Below, in pieces: positions 10,959 to 20,143 of a stretch of 64,000 bases of DNA. A model generated the notes under the pieces. It had not been told where the DNA came from and ran no database searches. It worked only from the letters and a program-made list of their open reading frames with translations. A program made the position numbers and the translations under genes. The DNA lies in NCBI RefSeq assembly GCF_002891295.1, contig NZ_LGUI01000002.1, positions 620,001 to 684,000 of the forward strand. Reading direction: 5' to 3'. The number at the start of each line of letters is the position of its first letter. Positions within the stretch are counted from its first letter, which is position 1. The DNA is from Streptomyces eurocidicus. GTDB lineage: Bacteria; Actinomycetota; Actinomycetes; Streptomycetales; Streptomycetaceae.

Positions 10959-11639
10959 GTGTCAGTGGAAGTCACGCTCAGCCTCACCCCGAAGGAGGCG
11001 TCGTCGGGCGTCATCCGTTCCGTGGACCTGCCGTCGGGGCCGGTCATGGTCCGCGTACCGCCGCTGCCCGGCGGCGGTCTCGTCAGGATCCTCACGGCCC
11101 ACGGCGAGGTACGGATACGCGTCACGGTGTCGGCCGGCCCCGGGCGCCGGACGCCGATGCTCCTCGGCCTCGCCGTCCTCGTGGCGGTCGTCGGAGGTCT
11201 GGTGGTCCTGAACGACCACGACGGCCGCTCCTCCTCCGCCGGCGCCCCGGCCGCGTCGGCCACTCCTTTCCGGCCGGACGGGACGGGAGCGCCGACCCCC
11301 TCCGTACCGCCCGCGCCCGCCGCCGGTGTCCCGGCGATCCCTTCCGTGCCGTCCCTCGCGCCCCCGCCCAGCCCGCACGACTCGGGCACCTGCCTCGACG
11401 GCGAGGCGCCTCCCCGGTCGGCGACCGCGGTGAGCGTGGACCCGTTCCATGTGGTCGGCTGCTCCTCCTCCCGGGCGCACTACCGGGTGATCAGGACCTT
11501 CCACGGCACCGAGGACCTGGACATGTGCAAGGGCGTCGAGGACACCCAGTACTCCTATTCGAGCAGCAGCAGCCGGGGCGGAAGGACCCTCTGGCGAGTC
11601 GTCTACTGCCTGGTCGGGCTGGGCTCGTACGCGAGGTGA
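10959..11639 (+). CDS. single-pass membrane protein with Cys-containing extracellular domain
   Basis: 226-aa protein of unknown function. A cytoplasmic beta-rich N-terminus (about 1-65) is followed by one membrane segment (MLLGLAVLVAVVGGLVVL, about 67-85), then a Pro/Ala/Ser-rich stalk (about 90-140) and an extracellular domain with four cysteines (GTCLD, VVGCS, DMCKG, VYCLV), probably two disulphides. Start is the GTG at 10959 with AGGAG just upstream. It resembles Streptomyces membrane-anchored proteins with an LppU-like outer domain, but I cannot name a function. Monocistronic as far as I can see. Confidence 0.75.
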   Translation: MSVEVTLSLTPKEASSGVIRSVDLPSGPVMVRVPPLPGGGLVRILTAHGEVRIRVTVSAGPGRRTPMLLGLAVLVAVVGGLVVLNDHDGRSSSAGAPAASATPFRPDGTGAPTPSVPPAPAAGVPAIPSVPSLAPPPSPHDSGTCLDGEAPPRSATAVSVDPFHVVGCSSSRAHYRVIRTFHGTEDLDMCKGVEDTQYSYSSSSSRGGRTLWRVVYCLVGLGSYAR

Positions 11640-11830
11640 CGGGCGGACCGGACGCGTCTCCCGCGCGCGGGCGCCCGGCGGCCCGGGGTCCGTCCGCCGG
11701 TTGTGCGCCGGGTGTGCGCTGGTGTGCTCCGGGGCACCGCCGGAGCCTGGTGAGGATCGGGTGGAGTGCGGGACCCGAGTGGGTAGGTTCCGGCTGGAGC
11801 CCGATCCGAGCCTGAAGGGGGAGGAGCACA

Positions 11831-13453
11831 TTGGCGAGAGAACAGGGGAGCAACGAAACGGGTGAGGACGCCGGGGGACACGCCCGGCGCCGCTTCCTGA
11901 CACTGGCCGCGGGGGCCTCGGCAGGAGCCCTCACCGGCATCCCGTACGCCCACGCCGGACCCCGGCGCGACGCACAGCCCACCGACTTCCCGTTCACCCT
12001 CGGCGTGGCGTCGGGGGACCCGCTGCCCGACTCCGTCGTCCTCTGGACCCGGCTGGCCCCCCGCCCCTTCGAACCCGGCGGCGGCCTCCCGCCCGCCGGG
12101 ACGGTCCAGGTCCACTGGGAGATCGCCGAGGACGAGGGCTTCCGGCGCACCGGGCGCACCGGCCTCGCCCTCGCGGAGGCCGCGAACGGATACAGCGTGC
12201 ACGCCGACGTCCGCGGCCTGCGCCCCGGACGCGACTACTGGTACCGGTTCCGCGCCGGGGCCTGGACCAGCCCCGTCGGCCGCACCCGGACGGCACCGGC
12301 CGCGGACGCCACGCCGTCCCGCCTCAGAATCGGGCTGGCCTCGTGCCAGCAGTACGACGAAGGCTATTTCACCGCCCACGCCCACCTGGCCCGGGAAGAG
12401 CTCGACGCCGTGTTCTTCGTCGGCGACTACATCTACGAGAACGCCATCGACCCGCAGGCCGGCGACCGCGGACTGCCCGCCGGCAGCCGATTGCCCGAGG
12501 TCTTCGGCCATGAGACGGTCACCCTGGAGGACTACCGCCTGCGCTACGCCCTGGCCAAGTCCGACCCCGACCTCCAGGCCGCCCACGCCGCCCACCCCTG
12601 GTGCGTCACCTGGGACGACCACGAGGTCTCCAACAACTACGCGGCCGAGATCCCGCAGGCCGGCGAGGACGCCGCCCGGTTCCCCCGCCGCAGGGCCGCC
12701 GCCTACCAGGCGTACTGGGAGAACATGCCGCTGCGCCGGGACCGGATGCCGCAGGGGCGGGCCATGGACCTGTACCGGCGGCTGAGCTTCGGGCGCCTGG
12801 CGCAGTTCGACGTGCTGGACACCCGGCAGTACCGCTCGGACCAGGCGTACGGCGACGGCTGGCAGTATCCGGGCCCCGCCTCGCAGGACCCCGCGCGCAC
12901 CCTCACCGGTGACCGGCAGGAACGCTGGCTGCTGGACGGCTTCCGGGCTTCGACGGCGACGTGGAACGTCCTGTCGCAGCAGGTCGCCTTCTCCCGGCGC
13001 AGGCTCACCGCCATCGGACCCTCACGGCTCTCCATGGACGCCTGGGACGGCTATCCCGCCTCCCGGCAGCGCGTTCTCGACGGCGCCCGGGCGGCGGGCG
13101 TCGGCAATCTGGTGGTGTTCTCCGGCGACTCCCACATCCACCTCGCCATGGACATCAAGAAGGACTTCGACGACCCCCGCTCGGCCGTCCTGGGCGTCGA
13201 GATCCTGGGCACCTCCATCTCCAGCGGCGGCGACGGAATGGCCAAGCCCGAGGACTGGGCGTCGCTCCTGGCCGCCAACCCCCATATGTCCTACTACGCC
13301 AAACGCCGCGGATACGTCGTGGTCACCCTCACCCCGACCCACGCCCGCGCCGACTACCGCACCTTGCCCTACGTCACCCGCCCCGGCGCCCCGGTGGCCA
13401 CCGAGACCTCCCTCGTCACCGAGGCGGGAAAACCGGGCTTCCACCCGGCGTGA
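11831..13453 (+). CDS. Tat-exported alkaline phosphatase D (PhoD) family phosphodiesterase/phosphatase
   Basis: 540-aa secreted enzyme. A twin-arginine signal (ARRRFLT, Arg19-21, then a hydrophobic stretch to YAHA) precedes the PhoD N-terminal domain (about 50-155) and a metallophosphatase domain with GLASCQQ, FVGDYIYEN, WDDHEVSNNY and FSGDSHIH metal-ligand blocks. PhoD enzymes use Fe3+/Ca2+ to hydrolyse phosphomono- or diesters outside the cell for phosphate scavenging. The start is a TTG at 11831, supported by GGGGGAGGAG 6 nt upstream and no better ATG. I see no clear PHO box in the 190-bp upstream region. Confidence 0.93.
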   Translation: MAREQGSNETGEDAGGHARRRFLTLAAGASAGALTGIPYAHAGPRRDAQPTDFPFTLGVASGDPLPDSVVLWTRLAPRPFEPGGGLPPAGTVQVHWEIAEDEGFRRTGRTGLALAEAANGYSVHADVRGLRPGRDYWYRFRAGAWTSPVGRTRTAPAADATPSRLRIGLASCQQYDEGYFTAHAHLAREELDAVFFVGDYIYENAIDPQAGDRGLPAGSRLPEVFGHETVTLEDYRLRYALAKSDPDLQAAHAAHPWCVTWDDHEVSNNYAAEIPQAGEDAARFPRRRAAAYQAYWENMPLRRDRMPQGRAMDLYRRLSFGRLAQFDVLDTRQYRSDQAYGDGWQYPGPASQDPARTLTGDRQERWLLDGFRASTATWNVLSQQVAFSRRRLTAIGPSRLSMDAWDGYPASRQRVLDGARAAGVGNLVVFSGDSHIHLAMDIKKDFDDPRSAVLGVEILGTSISSGGDGMAKPEDWASLLAANPHMSYYAKRRGYVVVTLTPTHARADYRTLPYVTRPGAPVATETSLVTEAGKPGFHPA

Positions 13454-13496
13454 CACCCCTTCCGGCAGTCCCGCGAGGGCGACCGGTGAGTCACCC

Positions 13497-13606
13497 CGTG
13501 ACGTCCACGGCCGCCCTCGCCCGCCCGGCCGCCGGTCCCGCCTCCTGGGTGTCGATCAGCTCGTCCCAGTACTCCCGGGTCCACTCGCACGCCGCGCGTA
13601 CGGACT
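13497..13606 (-). pseudogene. short coding-like relic without start codon
   Basis: On the minus strand a frame of about 36 codons ending at a TGA reads VRAACEWTREYWDELIDTQE, then GPAAGRARAAVDVTG. Its third positions are nearly all G or C, as in real genes here. No ATG or GTG with a ribosome binding site opens it. It may be the surviving 3' end of a lost gene; the family is not recognised. Confidence 0.25.
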
Positions 13607-13747
13607 GACAGGGGGTGGGGCGGCGCGCCCTTCCGGCCCCTCCCGTAAATGGATGGCGCGACGTCGTGACACAGCGGGATGATCCGAGGGTCCGGGGCCG
13701 GCGTGAACCCTGCGATCGCGCTCCAACCGCCCAGCGAGGGAGTCGTG

Positions 13748-15271
13748 ATGGCCATTGCCGCCTCCGAGCCTGAAGTCCGTGTACCGGCCGGGGTGCTGCG
13801 CGGCACCCGGGAAGCGGGGGTGGCGGTCTTCCGCGGCATCCCGTTCGCCGAGCCGCCGGTCGGCGCGCTGCGGCTCGCCGCGCCGTACCCGGCGCGGGGA
13901 TGGGACGGGGTGCGGCCGGCGGTCTCGTACGGGCCGCCGCCCCCTCAGGGCGCGCACTTCGGCATGGACGCGCTGGCGCGGGAGACGCCGGGCGACGGCT
14001 GGCTGACGGTCAACGTCTGGTCGCCCGAACCCGGCCCGGACGCCCGGCTGCCGGTGATGGTGTGGATCCAGGGCGGCGCCTACACGATCGGGATGTCCTC
14101 CCTCCCCGAGTACGACGGCGGGCGCCTCGCGGGTGACGGCGGTGTCGTCGTGGTGACGTTCAACTACCGTGTGGGTCTGGAGGGTTTCGGGCAGATCGAG
14201 GGGGCGCCCGCCAACCGGGGGCTGCTCGACCAGGTCGCCGCCCTGACGTGGGTGCGGGAGAACGTCCGGGCCTTCGGCGGCGACCCGGACCGCGTCACGG
14301 TCTTCGGCCAGTCCTCGGGCGCCGGGTCCGTCGCCGCGCTGCTGGCGATGCCGCGCGCGGCCGGGCTCTTCGACCGGGCCGTCGTGCAGAGTGCGCAGGG
14401 CACGTTCTTCTCGCCCCCGCTCGCCGCCGACATCGCCACCGCCTGCGCCGCCGAGCTGGGACTGCGGCCCACGGCGGGCGAGCTGGCCGCGGTGGCCCCG
14501 GCCCGGCTGTCCGCCGCCGGTGACGCGGTCGGCGCCACGATGGGCCGCCGGGCGGAGCGCTGGGGGCGGGCCGCGCACGGATCGATCCTGTACGCGCCGG
14601 TCGTCGACGGCGACATCCTGCCGGTCACCCCCTGGCAGGCCCTGGCCCGAGGCGCCGCCCGGGAGGTCGCGCTCCTCGTCGGCCACACGCGTGACGAACA
14701 GCGGCTGCTCACCGCGCTCGACGGCCTGCTCGGCCAGGTGACGCCGGAGCGGGCGGCGGCCGCCCTGGACGCGTTCGCGCCCGGCCGGGACGGCGCACGC
14801 CGCTACCGCGAGGGATTCCCGGACGCGGGCCCGGACGGGCTGTACGAACTGGTCCGCTCCGACTGGCTGTTCCGTATGCCGAGCCTCCGTCTCGCCGAGG
14901 CCCGGATCGCCGCAGGCGGCCGCGCCCACGTCTACGAACTGACCTGGTCCGCCCCGGGCATGGGCGGTGTCCTCGGCGCCTGCCACGGCCTCGACGTACC
15001 GCTGGTCTTCGGCAACCTGGAGCGGGGCCGGCCCGCCGCGCTGATCGGCGAGGATCCTTCCCCGGAGGCGGAGGCGCTGTCCGCGCGCATGCGCGCCGCG
15101 TGGACCGCCTTCGCCGCCCATGGCGACCCCGGCTGGCCCGCGTACGACACCGGCCGGCGCCTCGTCCGGCTCTTCGACACCGAACCGGCCGTCACCGCCT
15201 ACCCGGAGGAGACCTCCCGCCTCATCTGGCAGGACCACGCCCTCACCGCTCTGCCGCTGACCGGCCCCTAG
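13748..15271 (+). CDS. type-B carboxylesterase (para-nitrobenzyl esterase family)
   Basis: 507-aa alpha/beta hydrolase. It begins with the family block GVAVFRGIPFAEPPVG, has the oxyanion-hole loop WIQGGAYTIG, and the nucleophile elbow GQSSGAG (Ser189). The acidic residue and C-terminal His of the triad fit the later DxxxxH pattern (AxCHGLDVPLVF). It hydrolyses carboxylic esters of unknown physiological identity. No signal peptide, so likely cytoplasmic. The ATG at 13748 is chosen over upstream codons because GAGGGAG lies 5 nt before it. A strong hairpin follows the stop codon. Confidence 0.9.
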   Translation: MAIAASEPEVRVPAGVLRGTREAGVAVFRGIPFAEPPVGALRLAAPYPARGWDGVRPAVSYGPPPPQGAHFGMDALARETPGDGWLTVNVWSPEPGPDARLPVMVWIQGGAYTIGMSSLPEYDGGRLAGDGGVVVVTFNYRVGLEGFGQIEGAPANRGLLDQVAALTWVRENVRAFGGDPDRVTVFGQSSGAGSVAALLAMPRAAGLFDRAVVQSAQGTFFSPPLAADIATACAAELGLRPTAGELAAVAPARLSAAGDAVGATMGRRAERWGRAAHGSILYAPVVDGDILPVTPWQALARGAAREVALLVGHTRDEQRLLTALDGLLGQVTPERAAAALDAFAPGRDGARRYREGFPDAGPDGLYELVRSDWLFRMPSLRLAEARIAAGGRAHVYELTWSAPGMGGVLGACHGLDVPLVFGNLERGRPAALIGEDPSPEAEALSARMRAAWTAFAAHGDPGWPAYDTGRRLVRLFDTEPAVTAYPEETSRLIWQDHALTALPLTGP

Positions 15272-15297
15272 CCTCCGGTCGCCGGCCCGAGCACCCG

Positions 15298-15324
15298 CCC
15301 CCTCCGGCCACCGGCCGGAGGGGG
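15298..15324 (+). terminator. intrinsic terminator of the esterase gene
   Basis: 12-bp perfect stem CCCCCTCCGGCC / GGCCGGAGGGGG with a 3-nt loop, followed by CTTTCC, 26 bp after the stop codon. Confidence 0.8.
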
Positions 15325-15495
15325 CTTTCCGTCGGACGGGGGCGGACGGCCCGCCACGGGCCCCGAGGGGTCCGGCCCCCGGACAACTCCCGGCCCGACA
15401 GCCGGTATGAGCATTCGTCAAACTTCTGCGGTCGCGAGAAGGAACTGCTGCGCACCGCGCACGGCCCGGTCTCCCAGGGCGACCTCGACGACCGC

Positions 15496-15750
15496 GTGGC
15501 CGCCGCCACGCCCCGCGTCTTCCTCCACCAGCTGCGCGTCACGGGCGAGACCGCGGCGGAACTGCACTGCACGACCTTCGACGGCGCGCCGCTCCGCCCG
15601 GCCGAGACCGCCGCGCTGGAGGACGGCGTCCGGGAGCTGACCGGCCGCCGCTGCCGCGTGGAGCACCGCGCCCACATCGCCATCGGGAAGTCCGGGAAGC
15701 ACGCCTGGCTCGCCGAGGACCTCCGACCCACCGGACGGGGAGAACCATGA
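15496..15750 (+). CDS. hypothetical protein, start uncertain
   Basis: Codon-biased frame of at least 84 aa ending at 15750. The sequence (VFLHQLRVTGETAAEL, later CRVEHRAHIAIGKSGKHAW) is not one I recognise. The frame stays open and coding-like further upstream (to about 15421) but has no ATG/GTG there. GTG at 15496 is the first standard start, without a clear ribosome binding site, so the true N-terminus may be longer, truncated or frameshifted. Its stop overlaps the next ATG (ATGA), so it is coupled to the following gene. Confidence 0.5.
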   Translation: MAAATPRVFLHQLRVTGETAAELHCTTFDGAPLRPAETAALEDGVRELTGRRCRVEHRAHIAIGKSGKHAWLAEDLRPTGRGEP

Positions 15751-16258
15751 CCGCACAGTCCCACGTGTCCGCCGGAGACCTCGCCGCCCTCCTGGGCGAC
15801 CGGCTCCACACCGAGGTGGTGGAGCACTTCACCGGGAAGACCGGCGGCCCGCCGGAGTACGTCGGGCGACAGGTCACGGAATGCCTGCGCTACCTCTACT
15901 CGTCTCCCGCCACCGCGAGGAGCTCAGCGGGCTGTTCCTGCCGGTCGAGCAGGACATCGACGAGATCTGGCACTACCTCATCCTCCAGACCCGCGAGTAC
16001 CGCGAGCTGTGCGAGGAACGGCTGCCGGGCGGCTTCTTCGTCCACCACCGCAGCATCGGCTACGAGGACTACCAGAAGGAGCCCGGCCGTGAGCGGGCGA
16101 TCGAGGAGGCGCTGCGCTGGATCCCGCTCTACTGTGCCGCGTTCGGCCCGTTCGACGAGGGCGCGCTGACGCACTGGACGATCGTCCGCTTCCTCCACCG
16201 GCAGCTGGACATGCCGCTGGAGGAGATCTCCGCGCTCGAACCGCTGAGGGTCTCCTGA
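15747..16258 (+). pseudogene. frameshifted hypothetical protein with DxxWH motif
   Basis: The ATG at 15747 has GGGGAG upstream and opens a frame that makes good sense to about 15890 (VGRQVTECLRYLY). Thereafter the sense frame is the one that runs to 16258 (LVSRHREELSGLFLPVEQ, then IDEIWHYLILQTREY). One extra C after TACC near 15,893 would join the two into a protein of about 170 aa. The DEIWH block with following YxxxCEE resembles glycine-rich-domain-like (GRDP) proteins, but this is weak. Either a base-call error or a recent mutation. Confidence 0.55.
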
Positions 16259-16346
16259 CCCGCCGTCCCCGCGCCTTCGCCCCGCCTCCGCGGGCCCCGG
16301 CGCGGTCCGGGCCGCCGGCACTCCTGGACGCACCGGGGAAGGAACC

Positions 16347-17185
16347 ATGAGCGCCCGTACCGGCCGGCCGGCCACGCACCACGGCACCGGGCCCGCGAAG
16401 CCCCCGAGCAGAAGCGGATCCTGACCGTCCTGGTGATCTCCCAGGTGCTCAGCGGCGCCGGTCTCGCGGCCGGCATCACCGTCGGGGCGCTGCTCGCGGA
16501 GGAGATGCTGGGCTCGACCGGGCTCGCGGGCGTGCCCGGTGCCCTGTTCACGGCCGGAGGCGCGCTGGGCGCCGCGGCCGTCGGCCGGCTCTGCCGGCGC
16601 CGGGGCCGCCGGCCCGGCCTGGCCCTGGGCTACGCCGTCGGCGCGCTCGGCAGCCTCGGGGTCGTGGTGGCCGCCGTCGCCGGCAGCGTGCCGCTGTTGT
16701 TCCTCTCCCTGCTCGTCTACGGGGCCGGCACCTCGACCGGCCTGCTGGCCCGGTACGCGGGCGCGGATCTCGCCTCTCCCGAGCGCCGGGGCCGGGCCGT
16801 GAGCACGGTGCTCTTCGCCACCACGCTCGGCGCCGTCGTGGGCCCCGTGCTGGTGAGCGCCACGGGGGACGTCGCGCACGGGTGGGGCATGCCCCGGCTC
16901 GCGGGCCCGTTCCTGCTGGCCGTGGCCGCCTTCACGGCCGCCGCGGCGCCGGACCCCGGCGCCCGGGAGGAGGCCGGGGCCGCCACCCCGCCCGGCCGCA
17001 CCGATACACGCGGTCTGGCCACCGGTACGGCGGTCATGGTCCTCACCCAGCTCGTCATGATCGCGATCATGACCATGACGCCCGTGCACATGCGGGCGCA
17101 CGGGCACGGCACCCAGGCGGCCGGGGGAGCGGTCCTCGCCCTCGCGATCGTGCCCGTCCCGGCCCTCTCCACCCGCGAGAGCTGA
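16347..17185 (+). pseudogene. truncated and frameshifted MFS transporter
   Basis: The ATG at 16347 (after GGGAAGGAACC) opens a frame that hits a stop after 25 codons. Adding one C in the CCCCC run at 16401-16405 joins it to the long frame starting EQKRILTVLVISQVLSG. The continuing protein has about seven hydrophobic segments and the loop LCRRRGRRPG typical of MFS helices 2-3. It ends after only about 280 residues, losing the last five or six helices. So the gene is damaged at both ends: a small indel plus loss of the C-terminal half. It is unlikely to be functional. The stop abuts the aceE terminator, suggesting a deletion there. Confidence 0.7.
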
Positions 17186-17217
17186 CGCGGGGTACGGGAG
17201 CCCGCCCGTACCCCGCG
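17186..17217 (-). terminator. terminator of aceE
   Basis: Perfect 13-bp stem CGCGGGGTACGGG / CCCGTACCCCGCG with a 6-nt loop, 16 bp past the aceE stop codon and immediately after the MFS stop, so it can serve both directions. Confidence 0.8.
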
Positions 17218-17232
17218 CCCGGCCCGGCTCGC

Positions 17233-19887
17233 TCAGTCGTCCAGGCCGTAGCGCTGCCGCGCCTCCCGCACCGTCTCCGGTTTCACCTCGCCGCGCCGGG
17301 CGAGGGTCGCCAGCGCCGTGGCCACGATCGACTGCGGGTCCACACCGAAGTAACGGCGCGCCGCCTCACGGGTGTCGGACAGGCCGTAGCCGTCCGTGCC
17401 GATGGAGGTCCAGTCCTGCTCCACCCACTGGGCGATCTGGTCCGGGACCGCGCGCATCCAGTCGCTGACGGCCAGCACCGGGCCCGGCGCGCCGTGCAGC
17501 GCCTGGGTCACGTACGGCACCCGGTCCTCGCCGCGGAGCCGCGCCGCGTCACAGGACAGGGCGTCGCGGCGCAGCTCGGTCCAGGAGGGCGCGGACCAGA
17601 CGTCGGCGGCCACGCCCCAGTCCTCCGCCAGCAACCGCTGGGCCTCGACGATCCAGTGGACGGCGGTGCCGGAGGCCAGGAGCTGGAGACGCGGGGCGTC
17701 GGCGGGCGCCTCGGCGGCCTCCCGGTAGCGATAGAGCCCCTTGAGGATGCCCTCCGCCACGCCCTCCGGCATGGCGGGCTGCACCTTGGGCTCGTTGTAG
17801 ACCGTCAGGTAGTAGAAGACGTCCTCGGCGTCGGGCCCGTACATCCGGCGCAGGCCCTCGCGGACGATGACCGAGACCTCGTAGGCGAACGCCGGGTCGT
17901 ACGAGACCGCCGCCGGGTTGGTGGAGGCGATCAGGTGCGAGTGGCCGTCGGCGTGCTGGAGGCCCTCACCGGTCATGGTGGTGCGGCCGGCGGTGGCGCC
18001 GATCACGAAGCCGCGGCCGAGCTGGTCGCCCAGCGCCCAGAACTGGTCGGCGGTGCGCTGCCACCCGAACATCGAGTAGAAGATGTAGAACGGGATCATC
18101 GGCTCGCCGTGCGTGGCGTAGCTGGTCGCGGCGGCCGTGAAGTCGGCCAGCGAACCCGCCTCGGTGATGCCCTCGTTGAGGATCTGACCGTCCTTGGCCT
18201 CCTTGTAGTACAGGAGCTGGTCGCGGTCGACGGGGTCGTAGGTCTGGCCGACCGGGGAGTACAGGCCCGCCGAGGGGAACAGCGACTCCATGCCGAAGGT
18301 GCGGGCCTCGTCGGGGACGATGGGCACCCAGCGCCGGCCGGTCTCCTTCTCCCGCATCAGGTCCTTCACCAGCCGGACGAAGGCCATGGTTGTGGCGATC
18401 TCCTGGCGGCCGGAGCCCTGCTGGAGCGCCTCGAAGGGCTTCGCCGACGGCTCCGGCAGCGGCCGTGCGACGACCTTGCGGGCCGGTGCGGGGCCGCCGA
18501 GCGCCGCGCGGCGCTCGCGCAGATAGCGCACCTCGGGGGAGTTCTCGCCGGGGTGGGCGTAAGGCACCTGCTCGCCGGACAGCGCGGAGTCCGGGACGGG
18601 CAGGTCGAGCAGGTCCCGCATGGCGCGGAACTCCTTGCCCGTCAGCTTCTTCATCTGGTGGTTGGCGTTGCGGGACTCGAAGCCGGGGCCCAGCGTGTAG
18701 CCCTTGACGGTCTGCACCAGGATGACGGTCGGGGCGCCCCGGTGCTCCACGGCGGCCCGGTAGGCGGCGTGGACCTTGCGCGGCTCGTGGCCGGCCCGGG
18801 AGGTCCGGAAGAGCTCCAGGAGGGCGGCGTCGCTCAGCCCGGCGCCGAGGGCGCGCAGCGTGGGGTCGTTCCCGAAGAAGTGACCGCGGACGTACTCGGC
18901 GTCACGGGTGGCGTACGTCTGGAACTGGGCGTCCGGCACCTCGCGCAGCCGGCGGACCAGGGCGCCCGTGCCGTCCTGCGCGAAGAGCCCGTCCCAGGCC
19001 GTGCCCCACAGCGACTTGACGACGTTCCACCCGGCGGCGCGGAACTGGGCCTCCAGCTCCTGCACGATCTTGAAGTTGGGGCGGACCGGGCCGTCCAGGC
19101 GCTGGAGGTTGCAGTTGATGACGAACGTCAGATTGTCCAGCCCCTCGCGGCCCGCGAGGGCGAGGGCGGCGGTCGACTCCGGCTCGTCCATCTCGCCGTC
19201 GCCGAGGAAGGCCCAGACGCGGGAGTGCGAGGTGTCCTTGATGCCCCGGTGCTCCAGGTAGCGGTTGAACCGCGCCTGGTAGATCGCCGAGAGCGGGCCC
19301 AGGCCCATGGAGACGGTGGGGAACTCCCACAGCCAGGGCAGCCGGCGCGGGTGCGGGTAGGAGGGCAGGCCGTCGCCCGCGGTCTCCTGCCGGAAGCGGT
19401 CCAGTTGGCCCTCGGTGAGCCGGCCTTCCAGGAAGGCGCGGGCGTAGATTCCGGGGGAGGCGTGGCCCTGGATGTAGAGCTGGTCGCCCGAGCCGTCGGC
19501 CTCCTTGCCCCGGAAGAAGTGCTGGAAGCCCGTCTCGTACAGCCACGCGGCGGAGGCGAAGGTCGCCATGTGGCCGCCCAGTCCGGCGCGCTGGTTGCCG
19601 CGGGTGACCATGGCGGCGGCGTTCCAGCGGTTCCAGGCGGTGATCCGGGCTTCCATCTCCTCGTCACCCGGGTAGGCGGGCTCGGAGGAGGTCGGGATGG
19701 TGTTGAGGTAAAGAGTCTCCAGCAGTGGCGGAAGGTCCAGTTCCGTCCGCTCGGCGTGCTCGTTGACACGACGCAGCAGATACGAGGCCCGGTGCCGCCC
19801 GCCGAACCGTACGGCGGAGTCCAGGGACTCCTGCCATTCGGCGACCTCAGTCGGGTCGTTGTCGGGCAGTTGGTCGAGCTGGGACAT
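17233..19887 (-). CDS. aceE: pyruvate dehydrogenase E1 component, homodimeric type
   Basis: 884-aa ThDP-dependent E1, the full length of the AceE family. The ThDP/Mg motif GDGEMDEPE with the following Asn lies at about residues 228-257, and the transketolase-like pyrimidine domain (SFGWQRTADQF region) and C-terminal domain are intact. It decarboxylates pyruvate and transfers acetyl groups to E2 lipoate. Start ATG at 19887 follows AAGGGG; the longer frame is shadow. Streptomyces carry several aceE paralogues, and no E2/E3 gene is nearby. It has its own promoter and, just upstream of that, a copy of the 12-bp sequence also found in front of gntR (separate entries). Confidence 0.95.
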   Translation of the reverse strand: MSQLDQLPDNDPTEVAEWQESLDSAVRFGGRHRASYLLRRVNEHAERTELDLPPLLETLYLNTIPTSSEPAYPGDEEMEARITAWNRWNAAAMVTRGNQRAGLGGHMATFASAAWLYETGFQHFFRGKEADGSGDQLYIQGHASPGIYARAFLEGRLTEGQLDRFRQETAGDGLPSYPHPRRLPWLWEFPTVSMGLGPLSAIYQARFNRYLEHRGIKDTSHSRVWAFLGDGEMDEPESTAALALAGREGLDNLTFVINCNLQRLDGPVRPNFKIVQELEAQFRAAGWNVVKSLWGTAWDGLFAQDGTGALVRRLREVPDAQFQTYATRDAEYVRGHFFGNDPTLRALGAGLSDAALLELFRTSRAGHEPRKVHAAYRAAVEHRGAPTVILVQTVKGYTLGPGFESRNANHQMKKLTGKEFRAMRDLLDLPVPDSALSGEQVPYAHPGENSPEVRYLRERRAALGGPAPARKVVARPLPEPSAKPFEALQQGSGRQEIATTMAFVRLVKDLMREKETGRRWVPIVPDEARTFGMESLFPSAGLYSPVGQTYDPVDRDQLLYYKEAKDGQILNEGITEAGSLADFTAAATSYATHGEPMIPFYIFYSMFGWQRTADQFWALGDQLGRGFVIGATAGRTTMTGEGLQHADGHSHLIASTNPAAVSYDPAFAYEVSVIVREGLRRMYGPDAEDVFYYLTVYNEPKVQPAMPEGVAEGILKGLYRYREAAEAPADAPRLQLLASGTAVHWIVEAQRLLAEDWGVAADVWSAPSWTELRRDALSCDAARLRGEDRVPYVTQALHGAPGPVLAVSDWMRAVPDQIAQWVEQDWTSIGTDGYGLSDTREAARRYFGVDPQSIVATALATLARRGEVKPETVREARQRYGLDD

Positions 19888-20051
19888 GGGTGATCCCCTT
19901 TCGCGTTCCCGGGCGAGGGGCCGGGGTCGCAGGTCTCTGCGGCCCCGGCGGTGACGATGCGCGACCAGGTATGCGGGTGGACCGGCCGCCGGGCTGTGCT
20001 TGCCCGTAGAACCCTCGATTCCGGAACGTGGAACGAGGCTTCCGTTCACCG

Positions 20052-20081
20052 ACGCTAGAAGGAACAAGTTGTTGGAGTCAA
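20052..20081 (-). promoter_or_regulatory. putative aceE promoter
   Basis: On the minus strand -35 TTGACT (20076-20081) and -10 TAGCGT (20052-20057), spacer 18 bp. It predicts a leader of about 155 nt before aceE. The GntR-type site lies about 20 bp upstream of the -35. Confidence 0.5.
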
Positions 20082-20102
20082 CATCTAGCAAACAGAAATG
20101 AA

Positions 20103-20116
20103 CGATGATCGATCAT
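20103..20116. promoter_or_regulatory. putative GntR operator upstream of aceE
   Basis: Contains the perfect 12-bp palindrome ATGATCGATCAT (20105-20116) and the string CGATGATCGATC (20103-20114), which recurs exactly at 21545-21556 in front of the gntR gene. Sharing of a palindromic site next to a GntR gene suggests one regulator for both promoters. Confidence 0.55.
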
Positions 20117-20143
20117 TTCTGGCCGGTGCCCGGACAGCGCCCC

